Below, in pieces: positions 12,915 to 25,494 of a stretch of 64,000 nucleotides of DNA. The position numbers and the translations under genes are program-made. Source of the DNA: Lomentospora prolificans (Eukaryota; Ascomycota; Sordariomycetes; Microascales; Microascaceae); assembly GCA_029532625.1 (NCBI GenBank), contig JARFXM010000008.1, forward strand, positions 248,001 to 312,000. The letters run 5' to 3'. Position 1 is the first letter of the stretch. Each line of letters begins with the position of its first letter. Under the pieces are notes generated by a model. It was not told where the DNA came from and did not search any database. It worked only from the letters and a program-made list of their open reading frames with translations.

Positions 12915-15900
12915 TGTGGATGGTGTAAGTGTCTAGATGAGGATAGTTTCCCGAAACTGGTACAGTCTTGTTGACGATTGTATAAAAGAAGAAGAAGAAG
13001 AAGAAAAGAATGAGAGGCGCCTGGCGTCTTTTTGGTTGCAAGAACGAGAATATAAAGCACAAAAAAGGAATGTAAGTTGGAACAACCCGGAAAGATGCGA
13101 TGATTGACCAGAGATGAGAGAAGAAAAAAGAAGGAATGATTAAACGAGGCAAATCACCAGGACCGAGAAGAGGGAGGGACGAATATATAGATAGGATTAG
13201 GATCGCGAGGCTTCACGAGAAGGTGGGAAGGGGTTGCAATGAATTGTTCAGGAGAACAGAAAAGGAAAAGAGAGAAGGGTAGAAACAAGGAGAACAAGAA
13301 ACACTAGAACAGGGTTCAACCTTAGGGAGGGTGCCAAAAAAACGAAGACACACAAAAAAAGACCCCATCGTCGTCTGAACATGTGCCGGCAACTTCGGGT
13401 CTCGAGGCGATCAAACATGACCTCTCACGCTTTCGGCGGTGACTCCAAGTCTTGGCCCAACCACCAGCGCGTCCGACTCGCACATAATTTCACTCCCCCA
13501 TTCCGGCGGTGCACCGACTCGATCGACTCCGTCCGCCATCAAGGTGGCTCTCCCACAATGCCAGCACCACGGCTTCAAAGAATTTTATCTGCGGCTGGCG
13601 ATGAGCCACGCCCCCTCCAGACAACAGGAGCCCCCAACTCCAGCTTTTCTTACACTCTCCAAGAAACCCCCCTTGGAACCTAAACCCGACCTCATTCATC
13701 TGGTATTAAGCTTAATCGCATGCGGAGGCCATCCGCACTGCAAGTGGCTGGCCAAAAGAGTTTCAAGAGTTTCATCAGATCCAGATCTCTCTGCCCGTCA
13801 ACCCAGGTTTGAACCCCCCTACGATCCATCTCTTATCTTCCCTCCTCTGTCTCTTTGCGCTCGCTTTCCCCCTTCTGCCCTCCCACCACACGCACCAAAC
13901 GCCTCATCACGTATCAAACTTTCCTCGTCGCTCCCCGTCACCCATTCTCCGTGAGCCCTCCCAGAGATTCTCCCACCCCCCACGCCAAAAAAAAAAAAAA
14001 AAAAAAAAAAGAAAAGAATTGATCGCCCTAGGAGCCTCTCCAATGATTTGCATCATGACACAATCCGCCCAGTGGCGCAGCCTCGCAATCTTACAATCTT
14101 ACTTCTGAGGGTCAGCGACGATGCCGCTCCCAGGCTCTTAGGAGCGGTCGGCGATCATGAGCTTGTTCAGGTCCCTAACCGAGAATTTTTGCGACTGCTT
14201 CTTTTTTCTGCGGGTTGCCCTTTAAGGTCCTAACCACCTCATCTCGTGAGCTGTCAAATTAATCTGGCAGATCAGGATCGTAGGCCCTCGATGGCGTCAG
14301 ACCAAGAATCTCTTCGTCTCGAACCCACCACTTACACGCCCCTCCTACTCTCCTTGTTCGTTGGTTCATCATTGATGTGTCTCAAGGGGTCCGGGATGAA
14401 GTCGAGTATGGGACGAAAAGAAAAGTGAGCTTGTTAGAGAACATTATTTCGTGCGTCTGCTATTTTGCCAAGTGTGTCTCGGCACCTGTGCTCACTCACT
14501 TTCTTTTTTTTTTTTAAAGAATCTGCCAATATTCCCAAATCATTCCTTTTTCCTCTCCATTAAAATGGTCCTTTTGATCCACGACTTCCCGTTGACTCAC
14601 CGTAACCAGCAAAGTGTTTAACCCCCGTTTCCTCAAACACAAACGGGGTCGATATGTCCCCTCGTTGACTCTCCCGCCTTTAGTCTTCCTGTTCCCTCCC
14701 GTTCTCCCTCAGATGCTGCCGGCTATGTCTCGAGTTCTCGTCCCGGCTAATTCCAGCATCAAAAACCTTTCTCCCTTTCGGCCCTAGATTTTCCAAGAGA
14801 GAACCATCAGAACCCGTTTTTTTTTTTGCCTCCCTTCTCCAGTTGAGATTTCCCTCCTCGCCTTCGTCTCGTTTGTGTCAATCCTTCTTAATGGGCTATA
14901 AGTTTTGAATATCCATCGTTCTCCCTTGAACTTTTTTGAAACGAAACACGAGCGTAGCCAACGGGTCGAGACATTGTAGCTTTCATCTGGCCATGACCTG
15001 CAGATATCAATGACTTGTCGCCTGAGAAGAATAGCACGACGCACGCACGCCAGCATATGGCACTGAAATCTCTCCTTGTGCGCCCTGATGAAACGTTTTT
15101 CCCAGAGGTCAAAATCAAAGGCCAAAGTGGCCATCGATAATTCCAACTCGGCCACCGTCTCTGTCCGCCCATACTGTGCTGCGACCCAGCACCACCATCG
15201 TCCCACCCACCGCATGAACCAAAGCACAGGCACCGCCGTGATCCGAGAGACGCACGTCAAGGTCCCTGGTCCCGTTGTCTCAATCCACGGATCACTCGTG
15301 CTCCCAGCTCATCTCCTCTGCCGCCGTGTCGGTTCCAGAACGGAAAACCCCCCACCCTTCTCGGCCCCCTCCCCAACCCTCGTAGGCCAGTGATGAGTCT
15401 CTCTTTATCAATATGGATGTTCTTCTAATATCGTCCCCTTCGTGCAATGTAGGTTTCAGTGGGCGGCAATTCTTCGGAATCCGGCTCGTAGGGCCAAGAG
15501 CACGGTTACCTTGAGGAAACTTGGTCGTTGACGTCGTCGTTAGAATCACCCTCGGCGAGATGATTCCGAAATTTCGTGGGGATGGTGACAGGGGGGCGCC
15601 TCAAGCATGCGCTCGGCGCCACCTGCGACAAAGCGCCAGTTGAGGCAATTCATACTGCTTCACCGTCAGAGTAATGCCGAGAACTCGTCTCTTCTTGTTA
15701 ACTAATATCATAGCCCGGGAAAAGATATCACGGCATCAAGCAAGTCGAAAAATAAAAAAAGTGCATGAGGAGAGGTTGCACATGTTGCAAATTGGTAACA
15801 ATGGTATTATTAGTGGAGATCCGTCTATCGTGCCAAACCAAAAACCCAACCTCGGTGGACATTGACGCTGCAAATCGCAAGGAAGATCAAGACGACAAAT

Positions 15901-16127
15901 GAAACGTAAAAGGCAAGTCTATCCAAGTCCACCAGGGGAGCCCAAAGAATGAAAACAAAAATTAATGAAAGAGAGACCCTCCAACCGCCAGAGCGTAGTT
16001 GATCCGATCTTCCGCGTCCCTCTTGGCTCCCGACTCCCAATTGATCATCGTCAACATTGAACTCATTAAATCCTCCCATCCCAACAGCCGAACAACAAGA
16101 CAGCCACAAGCCCAGGCATCCATTCCC
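12915..16127. other. 3.2-kb intergenic region without a recognised gene
   Basis: This is the upstream region of the lactonase gene and the 3' side of the NmrA-like gene. It contains a GAA trinucleotide run near 12986-13003 (in the lactonase leader), a poly-A tract of about 24 nt at 13987-14010, and T tracts near 14505 and 14817. Open frames up to 171 codons (13439-13954 plus; 15260-14784 minus) show no domain and are probably chance. Confidence 0.45.
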
Positions 16128-16895
16128 TTAGTAGGTGATGCTAACCGCCTTCCTCAGATATTCCTCACCAGGCTGCCTCACCAGATTCTGGAAAATCCAC
16201 TTTCCCACGTCCTCCCTCGTAATCGTATACCCAACCACCTTGCTCTCAACCCCGTTATCCAGATCCTCAACCCCAACCCTAATCTCCTTAGGCTTCCTGA
16301 TCCCCTTCCCCTTCTCATCCTCGTCCGTCAACAAGCTCGGTCGAATAACAGTCCAGTCCTCTCCGGAAGCCTTGATCTTCCGCTCCATCTTCTTCTTATC
16401 CACATGCGGGTTCTTGATAGCCGCGTACAGCGGCAAAAACGCAATAGGAACATCCCGCCCAAAGTCCGAGATGCCCGTCGAGCTCACCACTACGATGCGA
16501 GGACGTCCGCTCTTGCCCTCGGCCCTCAGCCTCTCGAGGGCGGCGAGCATCGCGTCGGTGCCCTTCTCGCACACGTTGGGGTCGTCGGCCTTCATGGTCG
16601 TCCAGCTAAAGGTGCTGCCGATACTGAACACGATGACGTCGACGATGGCAAGGGGATCGATGGGCGAGACGAGGCAGCGCGCCACGTCGTCGACGGAGTG
16701 CGCGTTGCCCTGCACGATGGTGAGTTTCTGCTGCGGGACGGAGCCATGGTTCGGGGACGAGGCGGAGAGACCCGTGGTCAGGCGCGAGGGGTTTCGGCAG
16801 AGCGCCGTGCAGTAGAAGTCGGCGATTAGGGAATGGCGGAGGGCGGAGAGGCCGCAGCCACCGCTGGCCCCGAAGAAGGCGACGGACTTGGACAT
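16128..16895 (-). CDS. NAD(P)-binding Rossmann protein, NmrA-like atypical SDR
   Basis: A single-exon gene of 255 residues. The N-terminal beta-alpha-beta unit SVAFFGASGGCGLSALR carries the glycine-rich dinucleotide motif GASGGCG at about residues 9-15. Further on come the conserved hydrophobic strand VDVIVFSIGS, RIVVVSSTGIS (strand 5 with the active-site serine region), and DWTVIRPSLLTDE, the typical post-catalytic segment of NAD(P)-binding domain (NmrA/PF13460-type) proteins. A canonical YxxxK pair is not evident, as is usual in this group. Such proteins serve as redox sensors or small reductases; the specific role is unknown. The leader upstream contains GAT/CAT repeats (about 17090-17130). 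Confidence 0.85.
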   Translation of the reverse strand: MSKSVAFFGASGGCGLSALRHSLIADFYCTALCRNPSRLTTGLSASSPNHGSVPQQKLTIVQGNAHSVDDVARCLVSPIDPLAIVDVIVFSIGSTFSWTTMKADDPNVCEKGTDAMLAALERLRAEGKSGRPRIVVVSSTGISDFGRDVPIAFLPLYAAIKNPHVDKKKMERKIKASGEDWTVIRPSLLTDEDEKGKGIRKPKEIRVGVEDLDNGVESKVVGYTITREDVGKWIFQNLVRQPGEEYLRKAVSITY

Positions 16896-18649
16896 TTTTG
16901 GATGGAGGGTGAAGTTGGGATAAATGTGGGTTGATGATGTTTTGTAAGTGATTTGTAGCCGGTGGTTGTGAGGTTGTTATGAGTTTGTAGATGTGGTGGA
17001 TTTGGTTGTTGATATAAATATAAGTGGTAGTAGTCAATGGGATGTGGTAGCAAAGCAGTGTAGATATTGGTGCTAATGCTGAGGTTGATGATAATACTGA
17101 TGATGATGTTTGATGATGATGATTCCAACAATCCAGAATCCCCGACTCCATCGAGGCATCCATCTTGCCATATTTATACTTTTCCCTCTCTCTCCTTCTC
17201 TGACCTCTCTTCAATCCCAATTTTTTAAGAAAAAAAGAAAGGGCATCAAATTCGTAATGCTCTATCCACGCGCACTCGTTTTCCCAAAAAGGCATCAATC
17301 GCTGGCAAAACGCCAAAACACCTTCCCATCACCCCGACCCTGCCCCGCCACGACGCCATCAAGCCCGCCGCGTCCCCACCACAGTAAAAAAAAGCCGCCT
17401 CTAAGCTCGCCCAATCACCCCTTCCCAAAAACGCCACCAACGGCATAACCCTTCAACGTTGTCCCGATTCTTCTGTTTCCGCCTGCAAGCCACCAAGCCA
17501 CCGACCCACCTAAAAGTACCCCATCCCCCCGATATGTTAAGCTCCACCAACGCAGAACAACAGTCTGCCCTAACGAATATTCGTGGAACGCGACAACGCC
17601 ACCTAGCCCTATCAGTCTCTCCGGCCCAGGTCGTATCTCACCTCCCTTCCTCCTCTTTCCTTCTGCCTTCTGGGGCCAGGAATCCCCTTTCGCACCTTTC
17701 TGCCTCTCCATCAGTCGCGGCAGGAACAACGCGCCGACACCACTACCAGAGTCGGGCTAACCTTGCTGCGGCTTTCGTTTATTCCTGGGTTCTCCCTGTG
17801 AAAGCGAACACCCGCGTTGCGCAAGCCTCAATGCAGACGGCGCGAAATCCTCCCGACCCACGTCACGACGATTCGTACTCGCGGACGCCGATAGATCTTT
17901 CTTCTTTTTGTTCTATTTAATTTTTTTTTTTTTTTAATTCTGGTGCCTAAGGATACCTGCCAGGAATCAATGCCCAAGGTAAGTTCGCGGGGGTTCGGGA
18001 TGCCCGCGGCGGAGAGCATGATATGATTTCTCGACAGTTTCTACTCTGCACACTCGAGATCTCGAGATGCATAGGCATTAGGAAGCATTCTTCGACCTTT
18101 TCGTCGCAGCTCGGTGGGCCATGAAAACATCCAGATGTCGCTGAAAATTGATCCTCCATCTAACGAGGCAAACATCTCCCAGCTGCCAAGCTCGCGATCC
18201 TGCAATCCTCTTCTCGAGGAGCACACGGAAATCCTGCAAGCCCGTGAGTAGCACCAACCTTAATTCAACGCCAAGTAAAGTAAGCACACCAACGCCGGCC
18301 ATAACGGAGCGAGTGAGGATATATCTTTCGCGTTACACTATGCTTGCTCTAAAGTACTTATCCACTCGTATGGAGCTGTGACTGTACATCATCCTCCTCG
18401 TTAATAAGAAAGTAGACAAAAGACGTGGAAAGTGGCCATAGAATCATCAATCTGTACATAGAAACATATAATATCGAGAGGAAATTGGAATTAATCGAGA
18501 ATAGAAAAATTGAAAAAGTTGAGAAATTATTGCGACTAGAGATGAAGAGGGTGCGTATGTCTGAGTCAAAACTCCATGCAGAAAAAGGAACGTCAAATTG
18601 CTAATGGAAAAAAAAAAATAAAAGCCTTAAAAAACAAAACGAACACCCT
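16896..18649. other. 1.75-kb intergenic region
   Basis: This holds the promoter and leader of the NmrA-like gene, with CAAC/ACC-rich minus-strand leader sequence at 16920-17050 and (GAT)n-type repeats near 17095-17130, and the 3' side of the Crh gene. No additional gene is recognised. Confidence 0.5.
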
Positions 18650-19916
18650 CTACAGCCACAGCAAAGCACCCAGCGCAACAACGACAGCCAACACACTCGC
18701 AGGACCCCTCTTGTCCGCCGCGCCGTCGCTAGGCTCTTCGTTACACGTCTGCGAGAAGATGTTTCCGCCTTCGCAAGCCGCCGAGCCGCCGGAGCCGGAG
18801 CCGTCATTGTGGTTGCCCGAACCGCTGCTGCCGGGGTTGCTGCCTCCGGGGATTTGGGAGACGGAGTCGTCCGAGCTGTCGGCGCCCTTGTCCATGTCGA
18901 GACCCGAGGCGGCGAACGAGGCGAGGATGGTGCTGCGGTCCGTGTCCTCGACGGTGTCATTGGTGGAGCGGTAGTCGTTGTAGATGTAGCTCTTGCCCTT
19001 GTTGGTGCCGGGGGGGGAGTCGGCGTTGAAGCACTCGATCGTGATCTCGCCAATGGTGGCGTAGTAGTAGCTGTCGCGCTTGATATCGTCGCTGTTCCAG
19101 TCAATCACGCCGCCGGCCCAGTCAATGGTACCCTTGGCGTTGGACTCGGCACCACCGGGCCAGATGGAGAGCTGCACACGGGCCGGGGTCTGGGGGAAGT
19201 CCCACTGGTTGGCTGTCTCGTTCCAGGTGTCAGATCGCTTCTTGGTGCGGCCGACCTCGCCATCGACTATCCATTGGATCTCATCGGGAGTCCAACGGAT
19301 CTCGTATTCGTGCCAGTTCGCGAAGCTGTCCGATGACAATGTGATATTCGCGCTCTGATCGTCTATAGAAGTAAAGGAAAAAAGAAAAAAAAAGTGTTAG
19401 TGCCTATCGACAGGGCGATTCCGACTCTGAATGTGACTTACACCTGGGGATACCCTGGAAGTAGTAGTTGGTCTGAACAGTCTCCAGATCAACACCAACC
19501 CACTCGTAGTCGATTTCGTCCTTTACATCTCCGTACAGAATGAAAGCGGTGACGACACCCCTTCCGCGAGAGGTCTTGATCTTGGCCTTGACGTTTCCGT
19601 ACCACATGTAGGTGGAAGACGCCATGACGGTACCGACGCTCTGGGGAGGCATCGTGAGCAGGATGTTGCCGTTGTGGGCGAGAGGCTTGCCCTGGTAGAC
19701 CCAATCGGCCTTGGACGAATCGCCGAGGTACTTGGACATCTCCACAATACCGTCCATGGAGTTCATCTTGTACGTTTTGTCCTTGCAGACGGGGGCGGGC
19801 GCGCACGAATCGAGCGAGAAGGACATTCGAGGGTCGCAGCCGCCGAGACAGAAAGCACCAACACCGCATTGTCCATATTCTTCACCAGCGTGTTAGTGGT
19901 TTCAAAAGGACCAAAA

Positions 19917-19950
<34 letters not shown>

Positions 19951-20094
19951 CGGAGCAGATTACTCACGGGAGCAGCAAGGCGCCGATTCGGGGCACTTGT
20001 TCTCGAGAGAGCAAGTAGGAGTGTTCTGGGCAAGGACGCTGGTGGCTTGCAACACGCCCACTAGGGCCATGGGCAAGAGTGAGGCGAGCATCAT
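18650..20094 (-). CDS. GPI-anchored chitin-glucan transglycosylase, Crh family (CBM18-GH16)
   Basis: Exons 20094..19968, 19879..19442 and 19362..18650 join in phase (425 residues). In order: signal peptide (1-22, ending VLA), a cysteine-rich CBM18-like chitin-binding module (about 28-60, with CCSQYGQCG spanning the first splice junction and GGCDP after it), the GH16 domain with catalytic DEIDYEW (E164, D166, E168), a Ser/Gly/Asn-rich stalk from about 340, and a hydrophobic C-terminal tail after DKRGPAS typical of GPI attachment. Crh enzymes crosslink chitin to beta-1,6/1,3-glucan in the cell wall. The first intron (19967..19880) ends in AAG and contains a roughly 30-nt homopolymer (T tract on the transcribed strand). 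The domain order resembles yeast Utr2/Crh2, but orthology cannot be fixed from one sequence. Confidence 0.95.
19917..19948. repeat. Poly-A/poly-T homopolymer in the first intron of the Crh gene
   Basis: An uninterrupted A run of about 30 nt on the plus strand reads as poly-T in the transcript, inside the intron between the signal-peptide exon and the GH16 exon. Such tracts are length-variable and error-prone in assembly. Confidence 0.85.
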
Positions 20095-23000
20095 GTCGTC
20101 GGGTAATTATTCAACGGTGGTTGACGTATTAAGAATTAATGTTGTTGGTAAGTAGAGGACCAAGAAAAAAAAAAGAAAAAAAAACAAGCCCTATTTCCTC
20201 CACAAGGAGCTCCTCACGACAGAGATCTTGTTCTAAAGGCGGGCGGAAGAACGACACGCGTGGTGGAGCTTTGCGAATAGGCGAGAGATGGAGGCGATGT
20301 TCTCAATAGATCAATGTGCGACGCGACGATATTTGTCGTGCCCTCTGCTTCTTTCCCTTCTTTTTGCCGGACAAGCGAAGGGGGAACACTGAGATTGGCC
20401 GGGGACCTCTTCCTACAGAATCTGCCGATTCTGACTTTCTATTCTTTTTTACAGAATAGAAATTACCAAACTTAGCGAGTGAATTGGTGGGAAATTCGTA
20501 AATAGTTTTTTTCTTTTTGCTGTCGAGTCCTCGAATCGAGTCGGGTAGCTGCAGCGGCGTTCCGGATCACTTGCAGTAGTTAGGGCACGTAGATGATCCA
20601 GAACAGGGCGTTCTCTTGTTTCGCGACCTCGAAGAGGGCAGCTAGATCCTAAAACGGACACAGGGCGCGGTGTTTGGCTGACGTTGCTGATCCGGGAGGG
20701 AGATCACTACCGCAAAACTAGGGTCGATCAATGATCTCGACAAATCGCGTTCGAACGAGGGGGAATGCTTCGACGGGTTAAACGAGCGTAGCGAAAGTGC
20801 TTTCCGTCTTCTTTCTCCTTGCACAGGTTGAAATCCTCACGGGTCTGGCGACGGGAATAAAACGAGAGTTGGGCCTCGAAAGGAGGGCTGGAAGAAGAGG
20901 AGAGAACAAGAAAGAGGAAACGGATGACCGTTTATGGAGAGACTCTTCGGATAAAAACGAACGATCCAAGGCTATCAAAAAAGAAAGAAGAAGAGAGGAA
21001 AAGAGGGGCCGCCAAATGGAAATTGGAAATACGGTCTCACTTAAGGGGAGGCGAAAAAAAAGGAAAGCGAGCGAAGAGATCTTTTGGATGCTACTCTATT
21101 ATTACCCTCGACCCTGCCGAGCCCATCATCATGTACGGAGAGGGTACTCCCGCCTCACAGCGCGGTCCAGTAGAGTGGAGGGATTATTGTCAAGTAGGGT
21201 CATACTAATCCTACTTCTGGTGTTCCGCGCCGCTTGCAATCTGGAGCGCAGGAGAATGGAGGGTGGACTGAGCTTCCATTCTCGGATGCACAGGAACCAC
21301 GGCCATGATAGCGTGCTGACCCGTGCTCTGGTCTTCCCCTCATATGTACCTGTACAAACCAGCCCAGGAAATCCCCAGAAGATAATAGAGGACAGAGTGT
21401 ACTGATACCTTGTTTTACCCACTTACACCGTTGATACGAGCTACTTCGTAGCTTGGGATGGAGTGGCATTCCAAGATATACGAGGGGTTCTCTCCCATTT
21501 CCCTTCAGGCACATCGCCTGCAAGCTATCAGACCAGACTCAACTACACCCCCCCGCCAACTTGTATAAATGTCTTGCCTCGATGAGAGTTGTACAGGGGC
21601 AGTCACTAGCCCCATCTTCCCTTCGGCAGAGGAACTACTTCGTACGATGGTATATCGCGAGACCTTATCAGAACACGGACGCGGAAAATAGGGGAGAGCA
21701 ACAGTGACAGCCCTGCGCAGAGAAACCCTGCAGCACGAGGAAAACAGTAAAGTATGGGGCAGTGTGGAGAGCCTGGGCAAGCCCTTTCCAACGGCCTGAT
21801 GCACGACCAAACCACCCACTCCCACTCTGGGTAATTCTGGGTGGCAATCCAATCCAATCCGCAATGCGTGCTGGCTGCACTGTCAGGGTACTGAGCTCCT
21901 CCGATATTGCTCCTTGGGCGCTATTATTGGCATGGGAAGGCCAGAAGTACATTTACTTGGCCTCTGCTTTGGGCCGTGGTGTCCTCACACAGTGGGCAGA
22001 AGTACTGTACTCGGAGCTTGTCTTAATTTAGTGGCGCCGAGACTGGGCTCGTATTGGCCCCAATTGCACCTCATCTGCGAAGGGAACGGATGGGACCCCT
22101 GCGAGTTCTCGAGTCTTCGACTCAAACGGGGACACAAGATCTGTGCCGATTATTCCTGCATTGTTCGGAAGAGGTGTGTGGGTGGTTGTAAAAACTCACA
22201 AGGGAATCCAGCACAATAACGGGCCTAATGCCTTGAACAGTGAGCCTCGATACGTAATCCTGTTTCATGCGCCTACTGCCAGTCTCTCGTTGGCATTGTC
22301 AGGCCACATGAGGGACACCATTATTAAACCCGTCGTGGCTTCCTTGGACCATAGCTCCACCCTCTTTCTTCCCCTCGCTGCTAACCGAGTCAAAATTATG
22401 CTTGCGTGCCGGCCGAGCTGTAGGCTCGATAGTCCACTCCAACATCGGACGAGAGGGAACACCAAGTGGGAAAGAAAAAATTAGGTGCCAGAACCCCAGA
22501 CTCCACCAGAGGCGCAGGCCAAACTTCGTATTACCAGGAACCTTCTCAACCCCGATTAAGGTAATAACCAGAAATACCCTCGACTCTTGGACGAACCAGG
22601 GTCGAAGGCAGAGCGAAGGAAGCACGACACGTGCCGCTAAAACGCGCTAGCACCGACGCGAGACGGAGTTCCAGTTGATCGCATTGCTGTCCCGATTCGA
22701 GAGGTGCTTCTTGGTTTTGGAGGGAATGAGAGAGCACGTCTTCGAAGATCTGCTGTATCTGTGCCCAGGATTGCCGAGAACGCGCCTTGTCGCTGAGGGT
22801 TTTCCCCACTGCAAGTTGACATAGGGGCAATTTCACGAGGAGGAAACCCCCCCACTTTTCTTTTATTTTTCCTTTTCTCCTACAAGGAGTGAATGTGTTC
22901 ACAACCAAAGGAAAAAATAAAACAATGAATAAAAAATAAAAAGCCACCGCCTAATAATACATTCCGAAGTGAGCGCCTCAAGTCCTCAGACCCTTGAGCC

Positions 23001-25494
23001 CTGAAAACGGTCGGCCCGTGTTTTCGCGCATCGTTCGACGGAACAATAAACGGGTTCGGTCCTGTGCTCCACCATCTCGTGGTTTGACGAGCAAAAGACG
23101 AGCAATAGGGTCCAAATCTCTCCACAGACGGCATCTCTGGATCCGCACTGCGTTCATTGGCCGGTCTACCTTTTCGACGCTTTATACATGACAATGCTCG
23201 AAAAAGAGTCTAGTACCTGGCCTAAGACTAGTCAGTCTGGTATTATCCACTAAATGGTATAGGTACGAGTACATCCACATTTCACCAGCTGGCGCTTCAC
23301 GGGGTACATTTCTTTGAGAACAGCGATAGTGTCTTTAGAGTGCTTTAGTAGTGCCACTATTGCTCTGCCACTATGGTACCCTTTCACTTGAGAGCACATT
23401 TGCAAGTAGAAGACCACCCAGTATCGTCGCAGCGAACATCCATTGATCCCGAAGGAAAAGCTGTCTTGACAATTGGCAGCTACCGACTCCCACAAGCAGA
23501 CTGTTCGAATGGCCATGGATCTTGGCCTGGCTGGACCTGTCTGACCCAACCTTTTCGAGCTGATATCTTGTGTTCCATACATGCATAAAAGGGCAAGATT
23601 CACCGTCTTGATTGTGTCCAGATCGTTAATTCCAGGCGAAGAGCCGGTATTCACACATTCTGGGCCTTGACTCCCTCCCACCACGTGACTTAAATTCATG
23701 CTACCTAGTATCATCCCTGACTCTCGAATGCACAACGGATTATCAAAAACGACGGCCGTAGCGAACGAACCTCTGGATGTTACCTCCACAATGCGCCCGG
23801 GCTCAGACATGCATGTTTATTCGACACAACTGAAAGTGGCAAAGTGTAATACACCTCAGGACCGCCGGTAGGGGCGTGGTGACAACCTCAGTGCGAAAGC
23901 ACAAGGCGTGTCTTTGTACCGTGACGTTTTTCATGGTTACTTTTGGTTTGAGAGGGGATGTCGACGGGATGCCGGTTTTACTCCACACCCTATTCCAGAC
24001 CAAAACCAGGTACACCCGTAAGCAAGATGTCGTCATAGGGTGAGCCATTCCTCATCCGGCATCCGCCAACCTCTTGCCAAAGACAATACAAACAACCATA
24101 GACGAATTGATCTCTCCGACATGTCCACAAGCTTTCTCTTGGACCGCCACGAGTACTCTCCGGGCGGGCGCTTTGCTAGAATACTCGAGTCTAGGTCTCG
24201 AGCGGGGATACAATAGGTACATCGATTCTCAAGGCTTCCAAAATGCTGTGACCTGAGGCTGAGTCCTAAGGAAGCAGACATGTAGACGATTCAAAGAATA
24301 GGGCCGACGTTTCCTTTCGGAAGCCGGAGCTCGTCTTATCGGCATGGATCGCGTAAAAAGAACCATCGCATTGAGACCCAGTCCAGGTTAAGCTGCGCAG
24401 AATCACCATCAGCACGAATCGAACGAGAAGCTTTGATATCGAGAAACCTCGTCGATATCTTGCTATCGCAAATAGTGGCCCTGCGTAGCTTCAAGGGGAA
24501 AGTTCTAGGGGAAACCCTATTATGACATCCATCTATGGAGGGGGTATAGACTTCCTGAGGTTAAAAATGCACAATTTCACCGGCCTAGCCGACTGACGCT
24601 CGTTTGAAAACAAACGAGACGCTGTCTAGGGAGCACGGCATCAAATATCAATCTGAGAAGAACGACTTGTAGGAAAAGATCCCCTGAACGCAAGAAGTGT
24701 TTGATTCTGCCTTCGCTGAAAGTATAAAAGAAAAGACTCAAACTTTCCGACCTGTCGTCCCTTGATTAAAATCCTTTTGCGAACCGCCTAACCGCCCAAA
24801 GTCGCATCAATCCGTCCTGACCCCGTTACCCTTTCGTCCCCGATACCCAGGGACGATTCCTGAAATGAAATGAAATGAAAAGTAAAGTAAAAATAGAGTA
24901 AGAAAGGAGAAAAATATGGGAAGTGTAGAAGATGGCAACGCAAAAGTGATAAACACTGGTAGTAGCAGTAAAAGTAGTACACAGGGCACAGTCGTCATGG
25001 CGCACTGATGCCATGGAGACTGCTTCGGGCCGGAATTCTGTAAAACAACGGGACGAACTCATCCAGTTGGAGCTCGCATAATAGAATACATGGTTGAAGT
25101 TGCTCATCCTAGCTTGCAAACAACGACCGCCCAACCACGTCCAAGTAAGTTGTGTATGTGCGGTGATGCGGGGGGAATCCGGGGCTGCGAGCCAGGGCGG
25201 GACAAGTCCAACCCGAGGGTTCAAGGTCCCCATACTGACATCTCATTCTCTTCTCTCATCGTAGCCGCAAAACGTTCCAAATCCATGCCGTGAGGCCATA
25301 ACCAGCCGGTTGTGAAAAGAAAGACAAGTTAAACCGAGTTTAAGAAAGACCATAGGAAACAGAAAAGGAAAAGACCAATTTGCAGAGGGTATCAACGCCG
25401 TCACCGGGCAGACGTAGACCTGGTTAACCGCGAAGGATCAGATCTGAGGCCGTGTACGATCCGCCATGAACAATTCTTTTAGCCGGGGTGCCTC
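20095..25494. other. 5.4-kb region without a recognised gene
   Basis: The first few hundred bases are the Crh promoter; the last few hundred are the 3' side of the Myb-like gene. Between them the longest frame is 186 codons (23810..23250 minus), close to chance expectation and without recognisable motifs. A short GAAAT pentamer run lies near 24862-24880. No tRNA, 5S rRNA or transposon ends were recognised by eye. Confidence 0.45.

Noticed and set aside
15999..16829. 276-codon plus-strand frame
   Set aside because: It is the antisense shadow of the NmrA-like gene.
23250..23810. 186-codon minus-strand frame in the 20-25 kb gap
   Set aside because: Its length is near chance expectation for this much sequence, no motif is recognised, and there are no supporting splice or leader features.
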